This document shows, piece by piece, positions 9,023-17,044 of a stretch of 64,000 nt of DNA. Numbering within the stretch: the stretch's first letter is position 1; each line of letters begins with the position of its first letter. The notes beneath the pieces are model-generated. The model was given only the letters and a program-made list of their open reading frames with translations, was not told the DNA's origin and searched no databases. Location: assembly GCA_041481445.1 (NCBI GenBank), contig JBGPBV010000004.1, positions 1 through 64,000 of the forward strand. Reading direction: 5' to 3'. This stretch comes from AA29 sp041481445 (GTDB taxonomy: Bacteria; Acidobacteriota; Vicinamibacteria; Fen-336). The translations under genes were made by a program, and so were the position numbers.

Positions 9023-9967
9023 TTATCGCAGGATCGCCAGCAGGTCTTCGAGGTCCCTTGGCAAGGGCGACTCGAAACGCAGGCGAAGGGCGGTGGCGGG
9101 ATGCGTGAAGGCGAGGCTGGCCGCGTGCAGCGCGGGCCGGGGCAGGGACGAAAGCGCGGCGCGGGCGGCCGCGCGGCGGGAGGAGGGCGTCCGGGTCCCC
9201 CCGTAGGTGGCGTCCCCCGCGACGGGATGGCCGATCGAGGCCAGGTGCACGCGGATCTGGTGGGTGCGCCCGGTGTGGATCCGCACCCGCAGCAGGGCCG
9301 CGCCGTCGAGGGCCTCGACCACCGTGTAGGACGAGCGGGCCGCGCGCCCCCGGGTCGCCCGCAACGACATCTTCTTCCTGTGGACGGGGTCGCGGCCGAT
9401 GGCGGCATCCACCACGCCCTGGCGGAGGCGGGGCACGCCGTGCACCACCGCCAGGTACTCCTTCTCCACCGTGCGCGAGGCGAACTGCGCGGCCAGCGCG
9501 CGATGGGCCTCGTCGTCCTTGGCCACCACCATCAGGCCCGAGGTCCCGCGATCGAGCCGATGGACGATTCCCGGGCGCAGCACTCCCCCCACGCCGGAGA
9601 GGTCGCGCACGTGATGGAGGAGCGCGTTGACCAGGGTCCCGGCGAGGCGTCCCGCGCCCGGATGGACGGTCATTCCCGCCGGCTTGTCGATCACGAGCAG
9701 CCGCGCGTCCTCGTAGACGACGGCGAGGGGGAGGTCCTCCGGGGCCGGGCGCGCGCGCACCGGATCGGGCAGGACGATCGTCACGTCCTCTCCGCCGCGC
9801 AGGCGCAGCGACGGGCGCACCGCCTGCCCGTCGAGCCGTACGGCGCCCTGGGCCATCAGGGCCTGCACGCGCGCGCGGCTGAGCTCGGGCAGCCGCCGCG
9901 CGATCCAGGCGTCCACGCGCGCGCCCGCCTCCGATCCCTCCACGCGCAAGGATCGCGAGGATGGCAT
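9023..9967 (-). CDS. rluD: RluA-family 23S rRNA pseudouridine synthase
   Basis: 314 residues. An N-terminal S4 RNA-binding domain (VDAWIARRLPELSRARVQALMAQG) is followed by the RluA catalytic core with GIVHRLDRGTSGLMVVAK; Asp139 is the catalytic aspartate. The DKPAGMTVHPG and RTHQIRVHLASIGHPV blocks are also typical. The S4 plus RluA layout is that of RluD, which makes pseudouridines in helix 69 of 23S rRNA. It lies 13 nt after lgt, as the last gene of ileS-lspA-lgt-rluD, an arrangement where rluD next to lspA is common in bacteria. Assignment to RluD rather than RluC rests on context and length. Confidence 0.88.
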   Translation of the reverse strand: MPSSRSLRVEGSEAGARVDAWIARRLPELSRARVQALMAQGAVRLDGQAVRPSLRLRGGEDVTIVLPDPVRARPAPEDLPLAVVYEDARLLVIDKPAGMTVHPGAGRLAGTLVNALLHHVRDLSGVGGVLRPGIVHRLDRGTSGLMVVAKDDEAHRALAAQFASRTVEKEYLAVVHGVPRLRQGVVDAAIGRDPVHRKKMSLRATRGRAARSSYTVVEALDGAALLRVRIHTGRTHQIRVHLASIGHPVAGDATYGGTRTPSSRRAAARAALSSLPRPALHAASLAFTHPATALRLRFESPLPRDLEDLLAILR

Positions 9968-9980
9968 CGGGGAGGGGCGG

Positions 9981-10832
9981 CTAGGCGGGAGCGGGCGTCG
10001 GCGCGGCGGGGGTGCCCGGGGGCGGCTCCAGCCGGTTCTTCTTCGAGACGTACGGCAGCAGCAGGGCCGCCGCGAAGACCATGAGCAGGGCGATGAACTG
10101 GGAGGTCGAGAGCCACCCGAACACCGTCCCGCGCACGGCGTCGCCGCGGTAGAACTCGATGACGAAGCGGGCGACCGCGTACAGGAACATGTAGGCCAGC
10201 GTGACCTGCCCGTCGAAGCGCTTGCGCCGGCTAAGCCGCACGAGCACGAAGAAGATCAGGAAGCACGCGATCGACTCGTAGAGCTCGGTCGGATGCAGAG
10301 GTGTGTCGAGGGGAGTGCCGACGGTGCGCGACGCGTAGGGGTCGTGGAAGGTCACCGCCCACGGCACGTCGGCGGCCTTTCCGTAGCAGCAGCCGGCGCA
10401 GAAGCAGCCGAGGCGGCCGATGGCCTGGCCCAGCACCACCGCGGGGACGAGCACGTCCGCGGTGCGCCAGCCGGGCAGGGAGTGCTTGCGCGCGTACCAC
10501 CAGGCCACGGGCAGGGCGGCGAGCAGGCCGCCGTAGAAGACGCCGCCGCTCTGCAGGATCGACAGCAGCTCGCCCGGGTGGCGGACGTAGTAGTCCCACT
10601 CCACGACCACGAGCAGGGCCTTGGCCCCGACCAGCCCCGCGATCAGGACGTAGACGGCCATGTCGGTGACGCGGGCGGCGTCGAGGCCGGCCTTCCGGGC
10701 CTGGCGCCCGGCCACCCACAGCCCGGCCACGAAGGCCAGCGCGAGCAGGACGCCGTAGGTGTGCAGGGTCATGGCCGCGATGTGCCGGCCGAAGAGGTCG
10801 AAGGCGGGAAGGGTCAGGAGCTTGGGGAACAT
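9981..10832 (-). CDS. lgt: Prolipoprotein diacylglyceryl transferase
   Basis: 283 residues, polytopic inner-membrane protein with about seven membrane segments. It moves diacylglyceryl from phosphatidylglycerol onto the lipobox cysteine of prolipoproteins, the first step of lipoprotein maturation. Conserved stretches visible are HTYGVLLALAF, GGVFYGGLLAALPVAWW, the Lgt signature GRLGCFCAGCCYGK and HPTELYES. The C-terminus ends in a short proline/alanine tail. It starts 6 nt after lspA, which carries out the second step, so the pair is an obvious functional unit. Confidence 0.95.
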   Translation of the reverse strand: MFPKLLTLPAFDLFGRHIAAMTLHTYGVLLALAFVAGLWVAGRQARKAGLDAARVTDMAVYVLIAGLVGAKALLVVVEWDYYVRHPGELLSILQSGGVFYGGLLAALPVAWWYARKHSLPGWRTADVLVPAVVLGQAIGRLGCFCAGCCYGKAADVPWAVTFHDPYASRTVGTPLDTPLHPTELYESIACFLIFFVLVRLSRRKRFDGQVTLAYMFLYAVARFVIEFYRGDAVRGTVFGWLSTSQFIALLMVFAAALLLPYVSKKNRLEPPPGTPAAPTPAPA

Positions 10833-10838
10833 GTCTCG

Positions 10839-11378
10839 CTATTCACCCGGGCCGGCCGGTTGGACGGCGATCTCGGGCTTGGGGGATTCGTCGGCCTGCG
10901 GGTTGGCAAGGATGTCGAGGACGAGCAGGGCCACGCCGATCGTGATCGCGGAGTCCGCGACGTTGAACGCGGGCCAGTGGTGCGCGCCCCAGTAGACGTC
11001 CACGTAGTCGATGACGTAGCCCAGGCGGGCGCGGTCGAGCAGGTTGCCCACCGCGCCTCCCATCACCAGGGCGAGGGCGGTCTGGGGCAGCCGGCTCTGG
11101 ACGGGCATGCGCCAGGCGTAGAGGGCGATGGCGAGCAGGGCGAGCAGGCTCACCACCGAGAAGAGCACGGACTGATAGGGCAGGCCCGCCTCGGACAGGA
11201 TCCCGAAGGCGGCGCCGCGGTTCTGGACGTAGGTGAGGCGCACGAGCCCCTCGGCGATCGTGCGGCTCTCGTGGAGGGTCATGAAGTCGTCCACCAGCGC
11301 CTTGGTGACCTGGTCCAGGCCCACGACGAGCCCCGCGATCCAGAGATACGCCGAGCGTCCGGGCACGGGGTTGGTCAT
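10839..11378 (-). CDS. lspA: Lipoprotein signal peptidase (signal peptidase II)
   Basis: 179 residues, four membrane helices. It cleaves the signal peptide of diacylglyceryl-modified prolipoproteins. The two catalytic aspartates sit in GGAVGNLLDRARLGYVIDY and FNVADSAITIGV, and the VQNRGAAFGIL segment is also conserved. The start ATG overlaps the stop of ileS as ATGA (11375-11378), the classic ileS-lspA coupling. The C-terminal 20 residues form a charged tail beyond the usual domain. Confidence 0.95.
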   Translation of the reverse strand: MTNPVPGRSAYLWIAGLVVGLDQVTKALVDDFMTLHESRTIAEGLVRLTYVQNRGAAFGILSEAGLPYQSVLFSVVSLLALLAIALYAWRMPVQSRLPQTALALVMGGAVGNLLDRARLGYVIDYVDVYWGAHHWPAFNVADSAITIGVALLVLDILANPQADESPKPEIAVQPAGPGE

Positions 11379-14197
11379 CGTCCCAGGCCCTCGAGCACCG
11401 CCGCGCAGCGCTCGCACACCGCGGGGTGGGCGGGCAGCTTGCCCACGTTCTCGGAATAGGTCCAGCAGCGCTCGCACTTGGCGCCGCGCGCGCGCTCGAC
11501 GCCCACGGTCACGGGACCGCCGGCATCGGTCAGGACCACCTCGCTGACGATGAACAGGTTGGCCAGGTTGCCCGGGAAGACGCGGCCCTGCGATTGGTAC
11601 TCGCGCAGGGGCTCCAGGACGGCGGGCGGGGCCGCCACCTCCACCCGCGCCTCCAGGCTCGACGCGATGCGCTTGGCCGCGCGCGCCTCCTCCAGGGCCT
11701 TCGTCACCACCGCCCGCACGTCGAGAAGGGCCGCCCAGCCCTTGCGTTCCTCGACCGGACCGTCGAGCCGCGGGAAGAGGGCCAGGTGGACGGAGGAGGT
11801 CTCCGTCCCCGGGACGGCCTCCCAGACCTCGTCCGCGGTCATGGGAAGGATCGGAGCCATCAAGCGTGCGAGGTCGGCGGCCATCCGGTGCAGCACCGTC
11901 TGCGACGACCGGCGCCGCACGCCGTCGGGGGCGTCGCAGTACAGCCGGTCCTTCGAGACGTCGAGGTAGAACGAGGACAGGTCGGCCGCGCAGTACTGGA
12001 CGAGCTGGTGGTACACGACGTGGAACTCGAAGGCGTCGTAGGCCTCCAGCACGCGGGCGAGGAGCTGGCGGTGCCGGGTCAGCGCGTAGCGGTCGAGCTC
12101 CTCGAGCCGGGCCTCCGGCACCGCGTCCTTGCCGGGATCGAAGTCGTACAGGTTGGAGAGCAGGTACCGGCAGGTGTTGCGGACCTTGCGGTAGGCCTCC
12201 GCCACCCGCTTGACCATCTCGTCGGAGAACGGCATGTCGTCGCGGTAGTCGACCATGCTGACCCACAGGCGCAGCACCTCCGCCCCGTAGGAGGAGATCA
12301 GCTTCTGGGTGTCGACGTCGTTGCCCATGCTCTTGGAGATCTTGCGGCCCTGGGCGTCGATGGTGAACCCGTGGGTGATGACCTGGCGATAGGGAGCGGA
12401 CCCGCGCGTGCCCACGCCGATGAGCAGCGAGGAATGGAACCAGCCGCGGTGCTGATCGCTCCCCTCGAGGTACACGTCGGCCGGCCAGCCCAGGCCCGGC
12501 CTCCGCGCCAGCACGGCGGCGTGGGAGGAGCCGGAGTCGAACCACACGTCGAGGATGTCCTTCTCCTTGTCGAACTCCGTCCCCCCGCACTTCGGGCAGG
12601 CGAAGCCGGGCGGCAGGAGGTCCTTCGCGTCCTTCTCGTACCAGGCGTCCGCGCTGTCCGCCTCGAACAGGTCGGCCACGCGCCGGGCGATCTCCGGGGT
12701 CAGGTGCGCGGCCGAGCAGCCCCGGCAATAGAAGGCGGGGATGGGCACGCCCCAGAGGCGCTGGCGCGAGATGCACCAGTCGGGACGGGTCGCGATCATG
12801 TTGCCGATGCGCTCCTGGCCCCAGGCCGGGTACCAGCGCACGGTCGCGACCGCCTCCAGCGCGCGCTCGCGGAAGCGGTCGAGGTCGAGGCCGATGAACC
12901 ACTGCTCGGTGGCGCGGAAGATGATGGGGTTCTTGCACCGCCAGCAGATCGGGTAGGCGTGGGTCTCCGTACCGGATCCGAGCAGCGCGCCCTTCGCGCG
13001 CAGGACCTCGATCACCTTCGGGTTGGCCTCGAACACCTTCTGGCCGGCGAACTCCGCCACCTCGGGCAGGAAGCGCCCGGCCTCGTCCACCGGGCAGTAG
13101 ATCTCGAGACCGTAGCGGACGCCGGTGAGGTAGTCGTCCCAGCCGTGGCCGGGGGCGGTGTGCACGACGCCGGTGCCGGTGTCGAGGGTGACGTAGTCGC
13201 CGAGGACGCCGAGGCTGTCGCGGTCGATGAAGGGATGCCGGAAGCGCAGCCCCTCGAGTGCCGTTCCCTTCATCTCCGCCAGCGGAGGGCCCAGCGTGAG
13301 AGCCTGCTCCTTCCAGCGCGCGGGAGCCGACTCGCGCAGGGCGCGGGCGATGAGCAGCACGTCGGACGTTCCCTCGACCGGATAGAACGCGTAGTCCGCC
13401 TCCGGATGGAAGGCCAGGGCCAGGTTCGCGGGGAGCGTCCAGGGCGTGGTCGTCCAGATCACCGCGAAGACGCGGCGGCCGTGCAGGGCCGAGTGCACGC
13501 TGGCCAGCTTCTCCGCGTCGACGTCGGCGAGGGCGAACCTCACGTCGATGGAGGGGCTCGTGTGCTTCTCGTCGTATTCGATCTCCGCTTCCGCGAGGGC
13601 GGTCCGGTCGGAGATGCACCAGTGCACGGACTTCTTGGCCTTGTAGACGAGACCCTTCTCCACGAAGAGGGCGAGCTGCCGCACGATCGTGGCCTGGTAG
13701 CCCGGGGCCATCGTGAGGTACGGGTCCGACCATTCGCCCATCACGCCCAGGCGCTCGAACTCCGCCCTCTGGATGGAGAGGAACTTCTCGGCGTAGGCGC
13801 GGCACTCGCGCCGGAACGCCACCGGGCTCATGTCCTTCTTCTTGCTGCCGAGGTTGCGGTCGACCTGCAGCTCGATGGGCAGCCCGTGGCAGTCCCAGCC
13901 GGGGACGTAGGGCGCGTCGTGCCCCTGCTCGCCGGACATCGTCCGGCTGCGCACCACGACGTCCTTCAAGATCTTGTTGAGCGCGGTGCCGAGGTGGATG
14001 TGGCCGTTGGCGTAGGGCGGGCCGTCGTGGAGGATGAACCGGGGCGCGCCCGCGCGCGCCGCCCGCAGCCGTCCGTACAGGTCCTGCGCCTTCCACTGCT
14101 CGATGCGGCGCGGCTCCGCCTGGGGGAGGTTCGCCTTCATCGGGAAATCGGTGCGCGGAAGGTTGAGGGTGGACTTGAGGTCTTCGGCGGTGGTCAT
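11375..14197 (-). CDS. ileS: Isoleucyl-tRNA synthetase
   Basis: 940 residues, normal length for the bacterial enzyme. It charges tRNA-Ile and edits valine. The class I ATP-site motif appears as GPPYANGHIHLGTALNKILK, the editing domain lies between, and the second signature is KISKSMGN. The C-terminal zinc finger is complete: CERCWTYSENVGKLPAHPAVCERC. ATG 14197 is supported by an extended -10 box at 14214-14222. It heads the ileS-lspA-lgt-rluD operon and overlaps lspA by 4 nt. Confidence 0.97.
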   Translation of the reverse strand: MTTAEDLKSTLNLPRTDFPMKANLPQAEPRRIEQWKAQDLYGRLRAARAGAPRFILHDGPPYANGHIHLGTALNKILKDVVVRSRTMSGEQGHDAPYVPGWDCHGLPIELQVDRNLGSKKKDMSPVAFRRECRAYAEKFLSIQRAEFERLGVMGEWSDPYLTMAPGYQATIVRQLALFVEKGLVYKAKKSVHWCISDRTALAEAEIEYDEKHTSPSIDVRFALADVDAEKLASVHSALHGRRVFAVIWTTTPWTLPANLALAFHPEADYAFYPVEGTSDVLLIARALRESAPARWKEQALTLGPPLAEMKGTALEGLRFRHPFIDRDSLGVLGDYVTLDTGTGVVHTAPGHGWDDYLTGVRYGLEIYCPVDEAGRFLPEVAEFAGQKVFEANPKVIEVLRAKGALLGSGTETHAYPICWRCKNPIIFRATEQWFIGLDLDRFRERALEAVATVRWYPAWGQERIGNMIATRPDWCISRQRLWGVPIPAFYCRGCSAAHLTPEIARRVADLFEADSADAWYEKDAKDLLPPGFACPKCGGTEFDKEKDILDVWFDSGSSHAAVLARRPGLGWPADVYLEGSDQHRGWFHSSLLIGVGTRGSAPYRQVITHGFTIDAQGRKISKSMGNDVDTQKLISSYGAEVLRLWVSMVDYRDDMPFSDEMVKRVAEAYRKVRNTCRYLLSNLYDFDPGKDAVPEARLEELDRYALTRHRQLLARVLEAYDAFEFHVVYHQLVQYCAADLSSFYLDVSKDRLYCDAPDGVRRRSSQTVLHRMAADLARLMAPILPMTADEVWEAVPGTETSSVHLALFPRLDGPVEERKGWAALLDVRAVVTKALEEARAAKRIASSLEARVEVAAPPAVLEPLREYQSQGRVFPGNLANLFIVSEVVLTDAGGPVTVGVERARGAKCERCWTYSENVGKLPAHPAVCERCAAVLEGLGR

Positions 14198-14213
14198 GGT
14201 CGCAAAACACAGC

Positions 14214-14222
14214 AGCGTAGCA
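14214..14222 (-). promoter_or_regulatory. Extended -10 promoter of ileS
   Basis: On the minus strand TGCTACGCT, i.e. TGn plus TACGCT, 16 nt before the ileS ATG. The transcript would carry a leader of roughly 10 nt, too short for a T-box. Confidence 0.5.
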
Positions 14223-14360
14223 CGAGGGAAAAAAAGCCGTCAATTCACAGGATCACGGGGATTTGGACCTCGCCTTCCGGGGCCGTCGGCTATAGTCGCC
14301 TGAGGTTGCCGGGGAGTGGCGACCGATTGATCGGGACGTGTACCCGGAAGGAGCGTGACG

Positions 14361-14555
14361 ATGCGCCGAAGCGCCTCCCTGCTGCTGCTGGTCTTGCTGC
14401 TCGTCGTGCCGTGGTTCGGCTGCGGCAACGGCCAGGAGTGCGATACCTGCTCCTCCGACTCGGACTGCAAGTCCGGTTCGCTGTGCACGAGCTTCAGCGA
14501 CGGCAGCAAGCGCTGCGGGTCCGGAGTCGGAGCCACCACCTGCAGGGTCCGCTAG
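14361..14555 (+). CDS. Cysteine-rich mini-lipoprotein
   Basis: 64 residues. ATG 14361 is spaced 7 nt from AAGGAG (14348-14353); the in-frame GTG 14355 is too close to it. A signal peptide of about 20 residues ends in a lipobox-like PWFGC, and signal peptidase II would leave Cys21 lipidated. The mature 44 residues carry six further cysteines in the order CDTCSSDSDCKSGSLC ... C ... C, a spacing like small disulphide-knit repeats in myxobacterial and acidobacterial surface proteins. A TATAGT box at 14291-14296 may drive it. It converges with the next gene, stops overlapping by 4 nt. Function unknown. Confidence 0.65.
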   Translation: MRRSASLLLLVLLLVVPWFGCGNGQECDTCSSDSDCKSGSLCTSFSDGSKRCGSGVGATTCRVR

Positions 14556-15409
14556 CTGGAGGATTCCATCCGGCGCGCTTCGGGAGGCGCCGGCTCGGGC
14601 GTGGCCAGTCCCAGCCGAGGGCCCCGCGACCACAGGACGGCGGCGGCGAGCCCGGCCCCGATCATCCCCGTGATCACCGTGTAGCAGACCCAGAAGGTGA
14701 GCTGGGGAAGGACGCCGAGGTAGAGCACCTGCGAGAGGCTGCCGGGCACGAACGTGCGGGCGTGGCCCCAGAACCAGACCCGGGTGACCGCGGTGAGGTC
14801 GTAGTGCGATCCCAGACGCAGCGCGGACGCGATCACCATCAGCAGGGCCACCGCGCCGCGCGAGGCGAGCGCGTAGGCGAGCAGCGGCCTCCACAGCGCG
14901 CGCGCGCCCTTGCCCTCTTCGTGCAGGTGGACGTAGAAGACGGCGCCCACTGCCGGAGCCAGCCAGAAGATCCCGACGGGCTCCGTCCAGCTCATGGGCG
15001 CGGCCACCGTCTCCAGCGCGAAGCGCAGGCCGGTGACCACGAAGCTGACGCCGATCGCGGTGGCGACCCAGTGCCGGCGGAGCCGGTCCGCCGCCGCGTC
15101 CTCCGACCAGGCCAGGCCGGCCGTCCCGAGCAGGAAGCAGACCGCGGTGGCGACGTAGTAGCGCAGGCTGGCGGGGGCGGAGGCGAGGCCGGTCACGTAG
15201 GCCCCTCCGAGCAGGAACTGGCCCGTGGTCAGCGTTTCGCGCTGGCCGTGGGCGCTGAGCGCGAACATCAGCATCGCGATGCCGTAGCCGCTGGCCAGGA
15301 GCGCGGCCGCCCGCCGCGAGCGCCCGGACAGCCGGCCCCAGCCGAGCGCCACACCCGCTCCCGTCCACACGACGGCCACGGTCAGTATCCAGGACACGAC
15401 GGGGAGCAT
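14552..15409 (-). CDS. Polytopic membrane protein of unknown function
   Basis: 285 residues from ATG 15409; longer in-frame starts upstream would add an arginine-rich non-membrane leader and are rejected. About seven to eight hydrophobic helices are visible (for example VVSWILTVAVVWTGAGVALG at the N-terminus, VATAVCFLLGTAGLAW, VCYTVITGMIGAGLAAAVL at the C-terminus). No catalytic motif is recognised. The conserved-looking loop LRLGSHYDLTAVTRVWFWGH may be functional. It stands alone on this strand between two plus-strand units and faces the radical SAM cluster divergently. Confidence 0.65.
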   Translation of the reverse strand: MLPVVSWILTVAVVWTGAGVALGWGRLSGRSRRAAALLASGYGIAMLMFALSAHGQRETLTTGQFLLGGAYVTGLASAPASLRYYVATAVCFLLGTAGLAWSEDAAADRLRRHWVATAIGVSFVVTGLRFALETVAAPMSWTEPVGIFWLAPAVGAVFYVHLHEEGKGARALWRPLLAYALASRGAVALLMVIASALRLGSHYDLTAVTRVWFWGHARTFVPGSLSQVLYLGVLPQLTFWVCYTVITGMIGAGLAAAVLWSRGPRLGLATPEPAPPEARRMESSS

Positions 15410-15466
15410 GGCGCGGAGTATACGCCGGGGGCCCGCACAGCCCGGTCCCGGGAGTGATCCCCACCG

Positions 15467-15496
15467 TTGACCGCGCCTCGTCCCGCGACGTAGTCT
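15467..15496 (+). promoter_or_regulatory. Promoter of the radical SAM cluster
   Basis: TTGACC (15467-15472), 18-nt spacer, TAGTCT (15491-15496). It is the only promoter-like pair I find ahead of the 14-gene run and predicts a start of transcription near 15503, at the left edge of the palindrome. Confidence 0.55.
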
Positions 15497-15502
15497 TGGA
15501 GA

Positions 15503-15521
15503 CTCGAGCGCAGCGCTCGAG
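15503..15521 (+). promoter_or_regulatory. Perfect 19-bp palindrome, candidate operator
   Basis: CTCGAGCGC, one unpaired A, GCGCTCGAG: a perfect 9-bp inverted repeat. It sits where transcription from the TTGACC/TAGTCT promoter should begin and 10 nt before the first ATG, so it can be a repressor site or a 5' mRNA hairpin. Confidence 0.6.
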
Positions 15522-15531
15522 CGAACCGCGG

Positions 15532-17040
15532 ATGAGCGACGTCCTCGTCGGCCACGGGTACTACCTCCGACTCGATCCGAAGCAATGGGCGGCGGCGCAG
15601 CCCTATGCGCCCCTCGGCACCCTCTACGCGGCGGCCGCGCTGCGCGCAAACGGCCATCGGGTCTCGCTTTTCGACGCGATGCTCGCAGACTCCGCCGACG
15701 GATGGGCGCGGGCCCTGGACCATGCGCGCCCCGCCGTCGCCGTCCTGTTCGAAGACAGCTTCAACTACCTCAGCAAGATGTGCCTCCTGCGGATGCGGGA
15801 GGCCACGTTCGCGATGCTCGCGGCCGCGCGAGAGCGGGGCTGTCCCGCCCTGGCCGCGGGATCGGACGCGACGGACCACGCGGAGGCGTACCTCGACGCC
15901 GGCGCGTGCGCGGTCGTGATCGGCGAGGGCGAGCGGACGGTCGCGGAGGCGGTCGATTCCGTGTCGGCGGGCCGCCCGCTCGACGGCATCCCCGGCCTGG
16001 CCCTGCGCGACCCCTCCGGCCGTGTGGTGCGCACCCCGGCGCGACCGTTCATCCGCGACCTCGACACGCTCCCGCGTCCGGCCTGGGACCTCGTCGACCT
16101 CGAGGCGTACCGACGTGTCTGGCGCGCCCGCCACGGTCATCACTCCATGAACGTGGTCACTACCCGGGGCTGCCCCTACCACTGCAACTGGTGCGCCAAG
16201 CCGATCTACGGGCAACGCTACGCGGTGCGGGGGCCGGAGGCGGTGGCGGACGAGGTCGCCTGGCTCAAGGCGGAGTACGCCCCGGACCACCTGTGGTTCG
16301 CGGACGACGTGTTCGGCCTGCGGCCGGGCTGGATCGAGCAGTACGCGGAGGCGGTGCTCGCGCGCGACGCGGCCGTGCCGTTCCGCTGCCAGACGCGCGC
16401 GGACCTGGTCGGCGAGCGCACGGTGGAGGCGCTCCGGCGCGCCGGCTGCCGGACGGTGTGGCTCGGCGCGGAGTCGGGCTCGCAGGAGGTCGTCGACGCG
16501 ATGGAAAAGGGGATCACCGTCGAGCAGGTCCGCGCGGCGGCCGCGCGGCTGCGCGGGGCGGGGATCGAAGTCGCGCTGTTCCTCCAGTTCGGCTACCCGG
16601 GCGAGGGCTGGACGGAGATCGAGGACACGCTCGCCCTCGTGCGCGAGTGCGAGCCGGACGACATCGGGATCTCGGTGTCCTATCCGATGCCGGGCACGAA
16701 GTTCCACGAGCGCGTGGGGGCCCAGCTCGGCCCCAAGCGCAACTGGCTCGACTCCGACGACCTGGACATGATGTACGAGGGCGCGTTCACGACCCGGTTC
16801 TACCGCCAGCTTCACCGCGTGGCGCACAAGGAATTCCGCCTCGCCCGCCTGGCCCGTCGCTGGCGGGAGGGGGCGCGGCCGCCCCTGGGCCAATCCGCGG
16901 CGACCCTGCTCCGTTCGGCCTCCCTGCCGCTGGATCGCGCGCGGCTCTTCTGGCTGGGGCGGGGCCGCGGCGCGCGTCCCGCCCTCCCCGTCGATCTCGG
17001 GCGGGCGGCGGCGGCGCGGCCGGCCGTGCCGCCCGACTGA
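15532..17040 (+). CDS. B12-binding-type radical SAM protein 1
   Basis: 502 residues from ATG 15532. The N-terminal 180 residues have the alternating strand-helix pattern of a cobalamin-binding Rossmann domain (PLGTLYAAAALRANGHRVSLFD, ... VVIGEGERT), and the radical SAM core carries CPYHCNWC with Cys214, Cys218 and Cys221 for the 4Fe-4S cluster; WLGAESGSQEVVDAMEKG is the conserved late motif. The DxHxxG lower-ligand motif is not seen. Such enzymes commonly methylate unactivated carbon or do ring rearrangements; the substrate is unknown. First gene of the 14-gene run, 4 nt before its closest paralogue. Confidence 0.82.
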   Translation: MSDVLVGHGYYLRLDPKQWAAAQPYAPLGTLYAAAALRANGHRVSLFDAMLADSADGWARALDHARPAVAVLFEDSFNYLSKMCLLRMREATFAMLAAARERGCPALAAGSDATDHAEAYLDAGACAVVIGEGERTVAEAVDSVSAGRPLDGIPGLALRDPSGRVVRTPARPFIRDLDTLPRPAWDLVDLEAYRRVWRARHGHHSMNVVTTRGCPYHCNWCAKPIYGQRYAVRGPEAVADEVAWLKAEYAPDHLWFADDVFGLRPGWIEQYAEAVLARDAAVPFRCQTRADLVGERTVEALRRAGCRTVWLGAESGSQEVVDAMEKGITVEQVRAAAARLRGAGIEVALFLQFGYPGEGWTEIEDTLALVRECEPDDIGISVSYPMPGTKFHERVGAQLGPKRNWLDSDDLDMMYEGAFTTRFYRQLHRVAHKEFRLARLARRWREGARPPLGQSAATLLRSASLPLDRARLFWLGRGRGARPALPVDLGRAAAARPAVPPD

Positions 17041-17044
17041 CCTC

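Noticed and set aside
14198..14360. T-box riboswitch in front of ileS
   Set aside because: The ileS start has only a short leader from its extended -10 box and no T-box sequence or specifier loop is visible.
11426..15457. A 1343-codon open frame opposite ileS and lspA
   Set aside because: It is antisense to genes with full catalytic motifs, its protein is a His/Gly/Arg-rich composition without domains, and long antisense frames are expected at this GC content.
14552..15649. Longer 365-residue form of the membrane protein
   Set aside because: The extra 80 residues are Arg/Ala/Gly-rich and overlap the promoter and first codons of the radical SAM cluster; ATG 15409 begins directly at the first membrane helix.
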